The notes under the pieces: model-generated
The model's database searches: none
What the model was told of the DNA's origin: nothing
Seen by the model: only the letters and a program-made list of their open reading frames with translations
Assembly (NCBI RefSeq): GCF_029784165.1
Contig: NC_073695.1
Coordinates: forward strand, 104,216,255-104,280,254
DNA from: Wyeomyia smithii
Lineage: Eukaryota; Arthropoda; Insecta; Diptera; Culicidae
Reading direction: 5' to 3'
Length of the DNA: 64,000 nt
Part shown: positions 1-11,069 of the stretch, piece after piece
Layout: every line of letters begins with the position of its first letter
Position numbering within the stretch: the first letter of the stretch is position 1
Position numbers and translations under genes: made by a program

Positions 1-83
1 TAGCAATCACTGGCAAAACCGAAGATATAAAAGTGGTGCAGTGGGTCAAATGTCAAAAAATTGTTTATTAATTATTTCCAGTA

Positions 84-705
84 ACGTTTGCGGTAAAAAA
101 TGGACAAAAATTTCCGATTTTTCATGGGTGTACCTTTAAACGTAATGACGAGACTACCCATGCAGCATCAACCATAGTGACTCATGAGTTAGCCACAAGA
201 AGCTCCAAAGGATGCTGAAGAGAAAGACCGAGGGAAAAGTGAACGGGGAAATTTATAGTACGAAGTGTTTGCCGGATGTTACGCCGTTTATCAAGAAAGA
301 TCATAAGGCCGAATACGCGGTGTTTTGGTCGGATCTGGCGTCGGCCCATCACCCGAAGCGATCGTTGGTGGAGATAGAGCGGCTCAATATCGATGTGTTA
401 CCCAAGTTGGCGAACCCGTCCAAGGTCCCCAAGTTGCATCCAATCGAGGATTTCTGAGCAAACCTGAAGCGTAAGATTTACTCCAACAATTTTTCGCCAA
501 AACTGAGGAAAAATTGATAAATAAAACGAAGGAAGAACTCAAAAACCTGCCTACACGCATGTTTTCGTCCGCCATGGCGAATGTTCCGGTTAACTTCCGG
601 AAGGGCATAATTACCTTCCATGGGAAATTTATCAAACTCAATTATATGTCTTAGTTGTTTGTTTACCACCATTCGAAAAAAAGTTCATTTTTTCACCGCA
701 AACGT
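84..705 (+). mobile_element. Internally deleted Tc1/mariner element, ITmD37E-like
   Basis: The element begins ACGTTTGCGGT and ends ACCGCAAACGT, forming about 22-bp terminal inverted repeats, and each end is flanked by TA (82-83 and 706-707), the target duplication of the Tc1/mariner superfamily. Only about 620 bp remain between the ends, so it is less than half the usual 1.3-kb length, and only the C-terminal part of a transposase is left. Boundaries are read directly from the sequence; the family name rests on the catalytic spacing in the remnant ORF. Confidence 0.8.
212..520 (+). pseudogene. Tc1/mariner transposase remnant, D37E type
   Basis: The 81-codon ORF carries the second catalytic aspartate in the context VFWSDLASAHH and the third catalytic acid in LHPIEDF, with 37 residues between them. 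That spacing matches the DD37E transposases described from mosquitoes and differs from DD34D/E mariner and Tc1. The ORF ends at a TGA straight after PIEDF where an intact enzyme would read a tryptophan; similarity (an LKRKIYS-like stretch) continues past the stop. The N-terminal DNA-binding domain and the first catalytic aspartate are missing, so no active enzyme can be made. Confidence 0.8.
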
Positions 706-746
706 TAGTCGAAAGCAAATACAAAGCTTCATTTGAATCAAAAAGC

Positions 747-1252
<506 letters not shown>

Positions 1253-2880
1253 CATATATTGTCATTTATCTATTTCGCGTAAAATTGTTCTTAAATATTT
1301 CAAAGGGACACTAACTTCTATTCATCACCCTGCCAAACGATTTCAAAACTCTGTAACAGATAGAGCGATAACAACCAGAAATTTGCTAATATTTGATCAA
1401 TGATCAAAAAAAACTATCCGGGTTGACAAGATGACAGTTTAAAAAAATGGATATTTCTTGGATTTAATAGCACTTACAGTTAATGAAATGTTCATCGAAA
1501 TATTTTAAAGTTCAATATTTATTCGGATAATTATTCTTAAAGATAAAGACACATGAAATACACAATGAATATTTGAATTTAGCATTTCACTTTGATGTCG
1601 TAAAACAATTCTCAAGTATCCCTCAGATATATAGTAAAAAATATCATTGTTCATTGCATCACTTATTGTTTTGATTTCTAACACTCGCCGGCTAATCCCG
1701 ATCATTGCCATAAGCTACCGCGGTCCCTTCCTGGTCATTACGAAAATCAGCCTCAAGTGTATAAAAAAATACAACCAACCCGACCTGGCACAGTAGGGCA
1801 AGCCTAAAGCATTTTGTTCGCGGCAACATAGAGGAAATATTTATTATTCCACGGTTGACCCCTTTTATTATTTGCTACCTTTTTTGTCGGCTTTACTCCT
1901 CGTTTATAAAATGCCGGATTGTGTCGTTTCTAATTCCCTTCCTCCTAATGCGCTCGACCTCATCAGTTTGATCTTCTTTTCCGGTCCTTACCAGCAGGCG
2001 ACATCACCAATACCCTCATAAATTTATCACCCAACTACCGGCCCACACTGGCCGGCCAATCCTTGGTACTTACGAGATCATCATCGAGAACAAACTGCGA
2101 AACCATCGTCGCCAGGCAGGTCGCAAGCAGAAAAAGCAGCAGCCAGTTGTTGTCAACATGCAATGCAAATCGGCTTATTTTCTATTAGCTATTATTATGA
2201 TTATATTGTACCTTGATATTCCAATAAAATTTATATCTTTCCCAGTGCAGAAAGCACAGCATGAGACAATTTGAGAAAGGGGCTCCACACTACACCATCA
2301 TTACCGTTTTCTATGGAATCATTTTCATAGTGTCCGTCGCCCGGCGGGGATTTCGGACGTTTTCGGGAGAAAGCCTAACTGAGAAGGGGATGACCCCGGG
2401 CTATATTTTACGCTTTGCAAAACAGATTCCACTCCCGAAAAACGGTATGCTGTATCCACCATCGATTCAGGGTGCGCGTACAGCAATCGGTTACAGTTTT
2501 GGCTATCATAAAGAGTTTTGCATCTGATTAATTTATGACCGTCGCATTAAATGGTGGTGAAAACACAATGCCATGCCTGTGATTTATTTCGAATGTATGG
2601 TCTGTGTGGCGGCAGGTGAAACTCACAGCAATCAATGTAATAAATGGAAGTTTTGTGACGTGTCATTGTGTTGTTTTGATCATTTGTTAAAAAAACACTC
2701 ACTTTTTGGAGTTTTTCGCAATATGCCATTGATGTTCCCGTGAACGATAACTATGTTTCTCTGGCACCTAGGTTAAAATTAGTATATTAGTTATTCAACT
2801 GATTGTTGTTCTTAAAAAGTCTGCCGAAAACTTGTAGAACACTTCAGTGAATTTATCAGCTGTTGAGTTTTCGGCAACAA
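1253..2880. other. Unassigned AT-rich intergenic DNA
   Basis: No convincing gene. The stretch 1940-2180 is less AT-rich than its surroundings but has no long ORF. An 88-codon ORF at 2261-2527 follows an acceptor-like TTTCCCAGTGCAG, but its product matches nothing I recognise. A 15-bp sequence near 2824 (CCGAAAACTTGTAGA) recurs near 33412, so part of this DNA is probably repeat-derived. Confidence 0.5.
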
Positions 2881-3000
2881 AATCTAAGTATGTAGGTTTT
2901 GCAGATGTCATCGATATCATCGGTGTTAGTTGTAGAGCCGTGGAGGAGGCCTTTACGGCTCTTCGGAAAAAAGCTACGAGAATGGGACTCACTATGAATA
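2881..3000 (+). pseudogene. LINE reverse transcriptase fragment, left half
   Basis: The plus strand reads FADVIDIIGVSCRAVEEAF followed by ALRKKATRMGLTMNR, the catalytic region of a non-LTR reverse transcriptase of the type common in arthropod genomes (FADDIDIIG...VEEAF...GLxIN). The catalytic FADD box is mutated to FADV. The coding sequence stops abruptly at 3000 where a MITE begins, and resumes at about 4708 with TVKTKYMVTRKERGS, the next conserved block. Confidence 0.8.
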
Positions 3001-3575
3001 GGGTAGGGAACATATTCTAAGCAGCTTTAAGAACCGCCTGTGTATTGAGACGAAATACTCGAAATGTGTTGGGTGAAATTCAAACAGAAGTATATCAATC
3101 TGTTCTATATCTTTTTCTCTGTCAGAACTTGTTTTCAGATTGTAAAACTGACTTAGCAAACTTTAACAATAATCAATTAAAGTTACCAATCGAGGGACAC
3201 TATTCCAATCACCCCGAACCTATTTTAAGCAGTTTCCATCTGTTTTGCAGGCGTTTTTTTCAGCACCCGAAGTGGCTCCTGAATGGCTGCAATATAGGTC
3301 GATTTGTTTCGAATTGTGATTTCTGTGTGATTTCTTTGTGGTTAACGGTCCCAGTCAACCACAAATCGTATATCAATGTATGAAAATTATCGCAAATGTA
3401 GCTCAACGAAGTCGAAATCGTATAACACGCTTTTTATCATGCGCAGAAATTCATCTTTAATTGTATATCATGGTGGAGTCTTACCGATTTACGATTGTAG
3501 GCTTAGAGTTGTAAGACAGTTTGAAACATATCACTTTCTATCGGATATTATCGTATAGAAAAACGTATATCAATG

Positions 3576-4410
3576 AATTGAGCCGTTTAGAGCAAAAGTG
3601 GTACATGTGCCATTTCTACACTCTTTGGGTTTTTTGCATAAATTCATGCAAAACGCAATAATGTACTAGAATATCCAAGAAAAACCGAGATCTGATAACA
3701 TAAACCAAAGTTATAGCCAACACAATTTTTGGTAATTAACATAACTACCATTTCGTTGAGAGCAGAAGTGGTACATGTCCAGTCTGTGCATGTTAGATGA
3801 ATTGTAAGTCGAGGATCTTAGGATATAAAACAAACATGTCTTCAGCAAAGTTGGTCAAGTGATTGAGTACTTTCAGATGAAGATCTGTCTGCTTTGGAAT
3901 TTTCTCACTACGTGGCGCTATTTTGTAACAGAAAGCATTTTACCTATTTCAGTATCAACTCGTATGCTGTTACCAAATACATATACACTAGCGCCACGGA
4001 GAGGCAGAATTCCTTAACTAACAGATCATCATTCTATAGTACTCAATAGCTTAGACAACTCTGCTGAAGACATGAATGTTCTATGTCCTAAGATTAGAGA
4101 GCTATAATGCCTCCTTCATGCTCACTGGACATGTACCACTTTTGCTCTCAACGTTTTTTGGTTGTCATTATTTTTCCTATAGAACAAAAGTGGTACATGT
4201 TTTTCCATTGAAGTTTGGGTAAGTTTCTCAACCAGAACTCGTTATGTTTTCATGTACTGTCTTTTGAAACCTTTCCAGCAATGATTTAGTACAGTTATGT
4301 TGGAAAAAATTGTTGAAAATAGTTTACTATTTGAGTGTTTTCGTTTATCGCGTCTCCTGAAAAATTCACTTAATGGCACATGTACCACTTTTGCTCTCAA
4401 CGGCTCAATT
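3576..4410. mobile_element. MITE C nested in B
   Basis: Terminal inverted repeats of about 35 bp start TTGAGCCGTT and contain AGCAAAAGTGGTACATGTGC, at 3578-3612 and in reverse complement at about 4374-4408. The AATT on each side may be the target duplication. No ORF of note. Confidence 0.75.
3755..4153. mobile_element. Foldback MITE D, nested in C
   Basis: Two long arms, 3755-3925 and 3985-4153, are diverged reverse complements of each other and share the GAGAGCAAAAGTGGTACATG end with element C. Landmarks in both arms are CATGTCTTCAGCA, GAGTAC and GTGGCGCT. A further AACAAAAGTGGTACATGT copy lies at about 4183. Either D is a relative that inserted into C, or C grew from D by end duplication. 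Confidence 0.7.
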
Positions 4411-4707
4411 GCATACCATTATTGCTCAGTACGTATATCGCCTCCAAAATAGTACGTATATGCTGTTTTTGCGCATCAATTGCGAGTTTGTATGATATAT
4501 ATGAGTGCGGATATTGGAATCAAAACATTATTATACGTATGGAATTGTTGACTGGGGTATTTCTCATATTCGTAAGACAGCTAGACAATCAAAATTTTCG
4601 TTTCTATCATTGAAATTGTCGATATTGATCGAAATCCAGAAATTTAAGGCCTGCTTTCTTCGATTGATTAAAATAGACGTCACTGCTTAAGCCGTTGCCT
4701 ACCATAC

Positions 4708-4835
4708 TGTCAAAACGAAATACATGGTGACTCGGAAAGAACGTGGTAGTCCTTACAGCCGTAGGTGCTACAGTAATGATGCATGGAGATTCTTTCGACG
4801 GGGTTGAATTTGTCTATCTTGGTACATTCGTCGAG
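4708..4835 (+). pseudogene. LINE reverse transcriptase fragment, right half
   Basis: TVKTKYMVTRKERGS and, after a frameshift, DGVEFVYLGTFV are the blocks that follow GLTMN in the same LINE family (KTKYM... then FEVVxEFVYLGTLV). It is therefore the continuation of the fragment ending at 3000, pushed away by the nested MITEs. Frameshifts and loss of the rest make it a fossil. Confidence 0.75.
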
Positions 4836-6544
4836 GTACATTGGGTTTAGATTATTTACCACCAAGCTCGCCACATTCCATAATTTTGGTTGATTGATCT
4901 GTTGGATAGTTATTCACTTTTTTGTTATTATTATATGTTCATTCATAGACCTAATCTGTTCATTTCCAAGAACTTGGTTTTGAATGATAAAATTCAAATC
5001 GTTGACATCTTTGTTTTTCGTCGCTAGGATTGCACGTGCACCAAATTTTGGAAACTGTACTGGATAACTGGATACTGGAGCGCTATTTAAAAACACATTC
5101 GTAATGCGTTTTGTCTTTCGTCGAAATTAAACAACAGAAATATTGTGAGAACCAAATCAATTTAACGAAAACCTTAGAACTGGTATTTCTCCATCGCCAA
5201 TTGTTAACAATCGCTTGGAGAAAATTTCTGTAGTTATTACAGAAAAACAACAGAAGGCCATCAAGACCAAAGTTGACGTAGAACAACATACGGCTGTTTG
5301 TTATATTAAATACGTTGTTGCATTCGAGATCGAGAGTGGTCACAAGTAATAGACAGACAATAATCCATTTTTTCATGTTTACATTAGTTTTTTGGTTTTT
5401 ATACTCATTTTGAACTTATCGACGCATACCGACGCAACCGGTGTTAACACGCAAAAAAGATACCGACAAATATTGTTGACGGTTATCATGTGCACACTAC
5501 GATTAGCGAGTTCTTATGTTTTTGTTGTAAAAGTTTTCTCTTATAACTAAATTGGTTAGTCTATGCCATTGGATCGATCCTGGAAAATTATTAGACCTCA
5601 GCCATAAGTCATCAAAATAATTGTTTCCGTAACGCTTGAAATAGGAATTCCAACGAGCTAAGTTCAAAAAGTTAAGGTTACAATATATTCGTCAAAATTG
5701 GATCTTAAAAAGGGTTAAGGTTCAAGCTAGTGTTTGAAAAATATTTTTTAATTCAACTGTAAATTTTTTACGATAAAAACAAGCAATCGGAATATATGTA
5801 TAAAGTTTGCTTGTCTTTCAGTCACGCGCACGACAAACGAAAGTTACTCAAATTGCCTTTTTCCCAAGCAAACTCTGAAGCTGAGGTACACTAAAGTTTG
5901 TTATTTTTTTGTGGGTAGCAACGCAAACACTCCTTTTCTGACTACAAGTTACCTTTGCTTTTAGTCCTCCACTCACCTTCTCTCGCCTGGTATGAAGCCA
6001 GTCGTAATGAAATCAAAGCTAACTGCGTCTTAACTAATATTCGACACACGTGTTAAATTAGCACATGGCTATGGTTCTGATGCAGGTGCATCGACAAAAA
6101 CCGCCAAAAACGTAATAAAGGGCTGCAGGCAATTTTAAGATGTAAGAAAGATATAGTAGGTATCAAACATATCAAGCATGTAAATGAAATCTAAAGTTAG
6201 CCAAACCATCGTCGGTTGATTATGAACGTTATTTTATAGTCACATGTCCAATAAGTTCTGTAATGTCATGGCATTACCATCAAAATTAGGTTGTCAAGTG
6301 ATGGAATAAGGCAGTACCTGTTGTAGTTCATTGAGGATAGACTATCAAAAGTCAAGAAAATAATGGGGATTATAAACCTTTTTGCTCGAGAAAATGAGCA
6401 GTTTGGTTTTTTTAAAGTGTGTAGCAATTTTCATATGCATTGAAATTGTAATTTTTCAATAGTACAGTTATTCGATGGCAAAATGTTGTTCGTTTATTAA
6501 AAATATCAATTACAATCAATTAATCAATTAATAATATCTTCGAC
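4836..6544. other. Unassigned AT-rich DNA
   Basis: No repeat or gene could be assigned apart from the weak minus-strand ORF at 5083-5376 (separate entry). Composition is uniformly AT-rich, with no long inverted or tandem repeats seen by eye. Confidence 0.5.
5083..5376 (-). CDS. Possible small secreted protein, unrecognised
   Basis: A 97-codon ORF opens with MKKWIIVCLLLVTTLDLEC, a textbook signal peptide (charged start, hydrophobic core, possible cleavage before the cysteine). A TATAAAA box lies about 15-20 bp upstream of the ATG on the minus strand (plus positions about 5395-5401). That is close to the ATG for a functional promoter but would allow a very short leader. The rest is rich in F, N and C with no motif I know. 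It could be a decayed or spliced secreted-protein exon, or chance. Support is weak. Confidence 0.25.
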   Translation of the reverse strand: MKKWIIVCLLLVTTLDLECNNVFNITNSRMLFYVNFGLDGLLLFFCNNYRNFLQAIVNNWRWRNTSSKVFVKLIWFSQYFCCLISTKDKTHYECVFK

Positions 6545-6790
6545 GTTAATAACGAACATTTATAAAAAATTGAAGAAAACCGGCTGTAACTCGCCAAAGC
6601 CATTTTATGCAAAACATCATATCGAGTTTCAAGTTTAGCTTATGGCGCGTGACAAGCCGCACTTAAAATCTATCCAACTTTCTCCCTATTACTCAAAGCT
6701 CTAACAAAATTTACAAAAATGTTCTCAAGAAGTTGTACTCAAAGATAAAGCATTATATTTTTTTTCGATATTTTTAAAAATAGAAAAGAC
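6545..6790 (-). mobile_element. Degenerate copy of the TTAA MITE at 56330
   Basis: Read in reverse complement, this stretch aligns with the interior of the 742-bp MITE at 56330-57071. The shared landmarks are AGTTTCAAGTTTAGCTTATG (identical 20 bases), the ATGTTCTCAAGA block and a CCTATT/CCCTATT motif. Ends are missing, so it is an old fragment. Confidence 0.7.
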
Positions 6791-9020
6791 ATTTAACCTA
6801 CACAAGACATGCTGCACATATTGTACCCCAAATTAATTCTTTAAGTATACTACGACGCTCAAGATGTACGGAGAAAGGGATAATTATCTTGCTGATACGT
6901 GAAAATTTTAGTTGTTTCAAAAAAACTTAGAGTATAAGATAAACCCATTTCCGACGAGTGACATTCAAACTTTGATTCAAGTTCAACAATTATACTTGAA
7001 AATTTTCACGATGGAATTATTCAGTGATGTACAGATTGATCTTTAATTTGCAATACAGTTAGTGTTTTTCATGTTTATAGTTGATGAGTAATAAGAATTT
7101 GAAGTTCATTTTGTGAGGTAAAAACTGATTTCTCTGCGCCGGAATCGGGTTAAGCTATTGGCCATTATTTTTGATCATTATGTAAAATCTGATCAACAGT
7201 TTTGATTTAAGATATTTTGATATATCGACATAAAAGTTTTAAAAGTTAAGCAGAGGTTTATCTACTATCCTGCAAATGCGCTACAGTAAGCCAACTTTTT
7301 TTATTTTTTATCAAACAATATTTGTTTGCTTATGTAGAAGAAGACGAAAACAAAGAAGTAGACAAAGGTTATCGTGATGGGATGAGGATTGTAATGTTGT
7401 TACGCATTTCTATAAAAGGTTTCTGTTATATCGGAGTATTAGAGAGGGATTTCAACTACCCATCAATGATTAAAAGAGGACAGTACTTCGTTGTTCCAAG
7501 CTTTGCTATTGTTAATAACAAATTGCTAAGACAAACTTTTGCATGTGTGAATATTTTTTTTAGCAATCCAGTATTTTTTCATGAGCAATGGTTTTTGTAA
7601 ATTGTTGTTTTTTTTTCAATCACATTCATTTTTAGTTATTTTGTTAGTTTAGTTTGAATATAACATATGTAAAATCAAACAATTGAGAAAATGAACTATT
7701 TTTCAAGTTGTGAAATTTAAAAAAAAATCGTTAGAAAACAGTTTTTCGAAAATAATCAAATAATGGAGAAGAAGTCTTTAGATATTGAAGAGAACAGCTG
7801 TGCAGTGGATTCGTATAAGAAGCGAGATGCAGATTCGTTCTCGAGTAAGCAAATAATCCACGATCTACTGAACGAAGGATTTATCGCAGTTTAGATAATT
7901 AATTAAGTTTTAAACCAGCGCTGGCCATCTGCATCAAATTGTTGATAGTGTCATAGTTAACTTTTGTCATTGTTTAACTTCAACTCGATATTCCATAAAA
8001 AAATCTCATTTTAGATTAAATACCAACTTTTAATAATTCAAAATGCATTTGAAAGTGGCTAGCCACTACGGGCCAACTAGTTGTAAAATATTACCGAAAA
8101 CATCACGTCGGAAGCTAAACTAAAATAATGTTAGCGATATCTTTGCGTGCGATTTCATAACTAAAAGTGTATCTTCAAACAATCTATTTGTCATGATTTA
8201 CGCTTGCAGGTTCTCTAGAAATTCACAAGATAATTCAATTTTTGCCCCACATCAACACCAATCACTAGAGAAAACTTCATTGATTGAAAATAAAAAACGA
8301 ATAGCAGTATCAATTGCATTATCAGTTGACTTTTTCGCACGGATCTCTCCTGCTTTTGGCTGCAGCGAGCATCTTCCGAATTCAATCTTTTTAAAAGCAA
8401 GCAACAAAATTAGATTTCTTTTGCAATCCATATGACAACAAACCTATATGGAACATATCAACTGTCCGGCGCTTGCACCAAAAAAGACCACGATAAATCC
8501 CCAATGCGTCTTCATATATCGCTCATCGCTTCCCTGTTTATAAATCATATTTCATCCCGGCTCACAGTTCCCCCACCGGTTGTCATCAATGGATCGGTCG
8601 GACGGACGCTAGACCGCTACCCCTTGCCGCTGAGTCCAAAGTGATACACTTGTTTTAGCCATTCCCATCCATGCCATTTAGCCCATTTGCCAGTTCAGAG
8701 GGGAACCTTATCCTGTAGGTGTTGATAGGCGATGGTTAATTAAATGTATGTTTTTCATTCGTTCCCTTTTTTCAGTGTTTCCACCGTTATTAAACCAGGA
8801 TGAGTGTCCGATGCGCTAGAAATAATCAAGTGGGGAGGTGAGTTTTCACTGGAACTTTTACTTCTCATGTCGGTAAGATTCACAAGCTACATAATAAATA
8901 TTCTGAAATAAATTAAATGAATAACATTGTTGCAGGAAAATAATCCAGATTAAGCCCAAGTGTACATTGCAGTTATGCTACGTATAAATCACTGTAGTAA
9001 CTGTTCACTAATGACTTTCA
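6791..9020. other. Unassigned AT-rich DNA with a possible short exon
   Basis: Mostly featureless. At 7763-7894 a 43-codon ORF starts MEKKSLDIEENSCAVDSYKK and contains a donor-like TCGA/GTAAGC near 7843, so it might be a first exon, but nothing downstream supports it. The block 8450-8740 is less AT-rich than its surroundings, could be regulatory, and codes for nothing recognisable. Confidence 0.4.
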
Positions 9021-9052
9021 CTATATAAAACTATTATTTCAACGATATCAGA
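9021..9052 (+). promoter_or_regulatory. Candidate TATA box and initiator of the 9213 gene
   Basis: CTATATAAAA at 9021-9030 is followed about 25 bp later by an initiator-like ATCAGA (9047-9052). This would give a 5' leader of about 160 nt before the ATG at 9213. Spacing fits an insect core promoter, but the evidence is sequence only. Confidence 0.4.
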
Positions 9053-9212
9053 AAAGCCGAAAGAAGGAAGCTAGGTGAAAATGACTCATTTCACAAAGTG
9101 TTATTACACTATCTTGCAACCTCTTACACTTATCAGTAGAATAGATACAGTTTTTTATCGCGTTAGAACATTGAGCAGTTAGTATCTAACCTTTAAACTT
9201 GAAACCGACAAA

Positions 9213-10361
9213 ATGAAAGTTACAACCTTAGTTTGTTTATTTTTTGTAAGTGCAGCGCTTGGTAAACCTTCAAATTCATTCGAGCCTAATCTGCCGGTAC
9301 CCGCATAACTGTCCCATACTGATTTTGGTCACTTTTGAGTTATCATCGGGAATCGACTTAACTGTTATCATATTTTCTGGAAAAAAATTAAAATTGATAC
9401 TTTTGTATGGAAAAACATGGAAAAAATACCAAGTTGTTTTTGTCCCATATTGAAAGTACCCGCATTACAGTCCCACTGCATAGTGGTGCAAACTTCAAAC
9501 ATATAATTTTGCTGCAGATTAGTGTATATCGATTTATTTTAGGCATATAGAAGTATGTCATTTAATTAACTAAACTAATGTTGTTTTTCTGTAATACAAT
9601 CTACGTTGCCAATAATATCGCCGGTTACTGGTTGAATTTATATGTGATGGTACAAAATATGCGAGTACTTTTGAAATGTACCCGCATATTTTGTCCCATT
9701 TTGTCTTTTTTTTTTTCAAGTTATATAACGTAAAACCAATTCCATCCATGGTTTTTTGTTCTTGACAATAAACTTGTGGTGACATGAAACTGTTATGGTC
9801 ATTGGTTCTGGATGTAATTGCTGGAAACCCGAAAATTCACGGATAATATTAAATCGCCGTTTTCTCAACATTTTGTTTTTCATTATGGGACAGTTATTTG
9901 TGTACCGGCAGTAATGGTTTCAATCGAAGCGGAGATGATCAACGGAACCAAGACAACTCTTCACTGGCCTCTGGTTTTCTGAAAGATTTGGTAATGGTTA
10001 GATATATTTGCTTATGTTCTACATAACGGTAATAACGTACAATTTTTAGGCTGTGTTTCCACGCAATGTTGTTGCTTATGAAGAAAAGTCGCAAAATAAG
10101 GCAGCTCAAGATAATTTAAGTCGAAATGTTAGAATCGCTGCCCAAGGTAATCCTTCTATTGTACAAATTAAAGATTTCAGCCTTGTGAATGATGATGGAG
10201 TCCAACAAAACATTACTGATAACGAAGAACATGACCCGGATCAACTATATGTCGAAGAACAGAGCAATGAACTTGAAGAGTTATCGGATGAGGAATCTGA
10301 TGATCGATTAGAGTCCATTGATCTGGAAAGTTCATTATTATATGCCTTACTTACGCAGTAA
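9213..10361 (+). pseudogene. Small secreted acidic protein gene, exon 1 split by a transposon
   Basis: The gene starts MKVTTLVCLFFVSAALGKP, a strong signal peptide. Coding segments are 9213-9290, 9916-9990 and 10050-10361. The first two are parts of one exon separated by a 621-bp element (9291-9911), and with one TAAT removed they join in frame (26 plus 25 codons). A 59-bp intron (GTAATG...TTTTTAG, 9991-10049) leads in phase 0 into an exon of 103 codons ending LLYALLTQ. The undisturbed product would be about 154 residues, with an acidic tail rich in E and D (EELSDEESDD). As it stands, translation stops within five codons of the insertion, leaving only the signal peptide and a few residues. 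I do not recognise the family; a secreted acidic protein of unknown role is all that can be said. Frame conservation across the insertion and the intron makes it a real gene. Confidence 0.7.
9291..9911. mobile_element. 621-bp non-autonomous element with TAAT target duplication
   Basis: It begins CTGCCGGTAC and ends in the reverse complement (GTACCGGCAG); the inverted repeats extend to ATAACTGTCCCATA. TAAT flanks both sides (9287-9290, 9912-9915). Inside, variants of TACCCGCAT and TGTCCCAT recur near 9456-9472 and 9675-9705, which look like subterminal repeats. No transposase. It interrupts the coding exon of the secreted-protein gene. Confidence 0.85.
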
Positions 10362-10631
10362 AATTAGAATCGTTTCAATAATTAGTAAAACATTTTAGAG
10401 TACCTGAGGTTATTTTCTGTTGTCCAATGGTTTTAAATTTCATCCACAATCCATCCACAACATTAGAATATTTCTTTTTAAAAATTGTGTAATAGAAATC
10501 ACGCGAACTCGATCGATTGAGCCGCATGCTAATTTATATATTCTCAGAATTTTCTTCAAATATTAACCTTTTTCGCAAAGAACGATACCACGTCGAAAAA
10601 ACTCTTCGTTGTCAGATGACACTGGTGAACG
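10362..10631. other. Probable 3' flank of the secreted-protein gene
   Basis: About 270 bp of AT-rich DNA following the TAA stop. No clear AATAAA is seen close to the stop and nothing else is recognisable. Confidence 0.4.
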
Positions 10632-10897
10632 CAGGTTTTGCCCTAGAGCTCAAACTAGAAAAGAATGAAGGGTCATAGCTTTAAAACCATTCCTGTGAAT
10701 TTTGGTGCCCCTAGTGAAGATATTTTTTCAGAGAGAAATGAGTTTTCCCAGAAGCCAACGTAGAAGCTACAAACCCGGTGAGCCATTACTCTGCGGCATT
10801 TTGACGCAATTCTGCATACACTATGGGCACCAAAATTCACAGGAATGGTTGAAAAACTATATTTTTTTAGGGTAACTATTTTGAGCTTCAGGTTAAC
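10632..10897. mobile_element. Hairpin MITE (CCATTCCTGTGAATTTTGGTG family)
   Basis: Inverted arms contain CCATTCCTGTGAATTTTGG (about 10686-10706) and its reverse complement (about 10829-10850); weaker similarity extends outward to GAGCTCAAACTA and TTTGAGCTTCAGG. A diverged left half of the same family lies at about 38852-38935. Non-coding. Confidence 0.75.
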
Positions 10898-11069
10898 TTT
10901 ATTCGATTCGATGAATGAATTTCAATTTTTGTTATTGAGCAGCTTCAATACTATCGAAATGTTGTTCTGACAAGCCCCCCCAGACAGTTTTGTTTTTGTG
11001 TTCAGCATGCAGAGGCGAGTTGCAAAGCAGAATCATTCATTCATACCTGGCTGATAGCACTTACATTAC

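Larger units (their letters stand above)
3349..4557. mobile_element. MITE/insert B inside family A copy
   Basis: Compared with the full copy of family A, about 1.2 kb is extra here. The insert starts CCCAGTCAAC and ends GTTGACTGGG, giving 10-bp perfect terminal inverted repeats with weaker similarity further in (CGTATATCAATG against CGTATAATAATG). No coding capacity. The target duplication is short or degraded. Confidence 0.7.
3001..4703. mobile_element. MITE family A, interrupted copy (outer layer of nest)
   Basis: The left part, 3001-3348, begins GGGTAGGGAAC, and the right part, about 4558-4703, ends GTTGCCTACC. Together they match the uninterrupted 495-bp copy at 58058-58552 and an inverted copy at 57583-58030. 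The element sits inside the LINE reverse transcriptase fragment. The middle has been separated by a 1.2-kb insertion (element B). TA or ATA is the likely target duplication; one end has lost a base. Confidence 0.8.

Noticed and set aside
2261..2527. 88-codon ORF following an acceptor-like site
   Set aside because: No recognisable motif, no signal peptide cleavage or domain, and unsupported by neighbouring exons.
7322..7600. 92-codon ORF with a charged start
   Set aside because: No motif, no promoter or splice support, low-complexity AT-rich surroundings.
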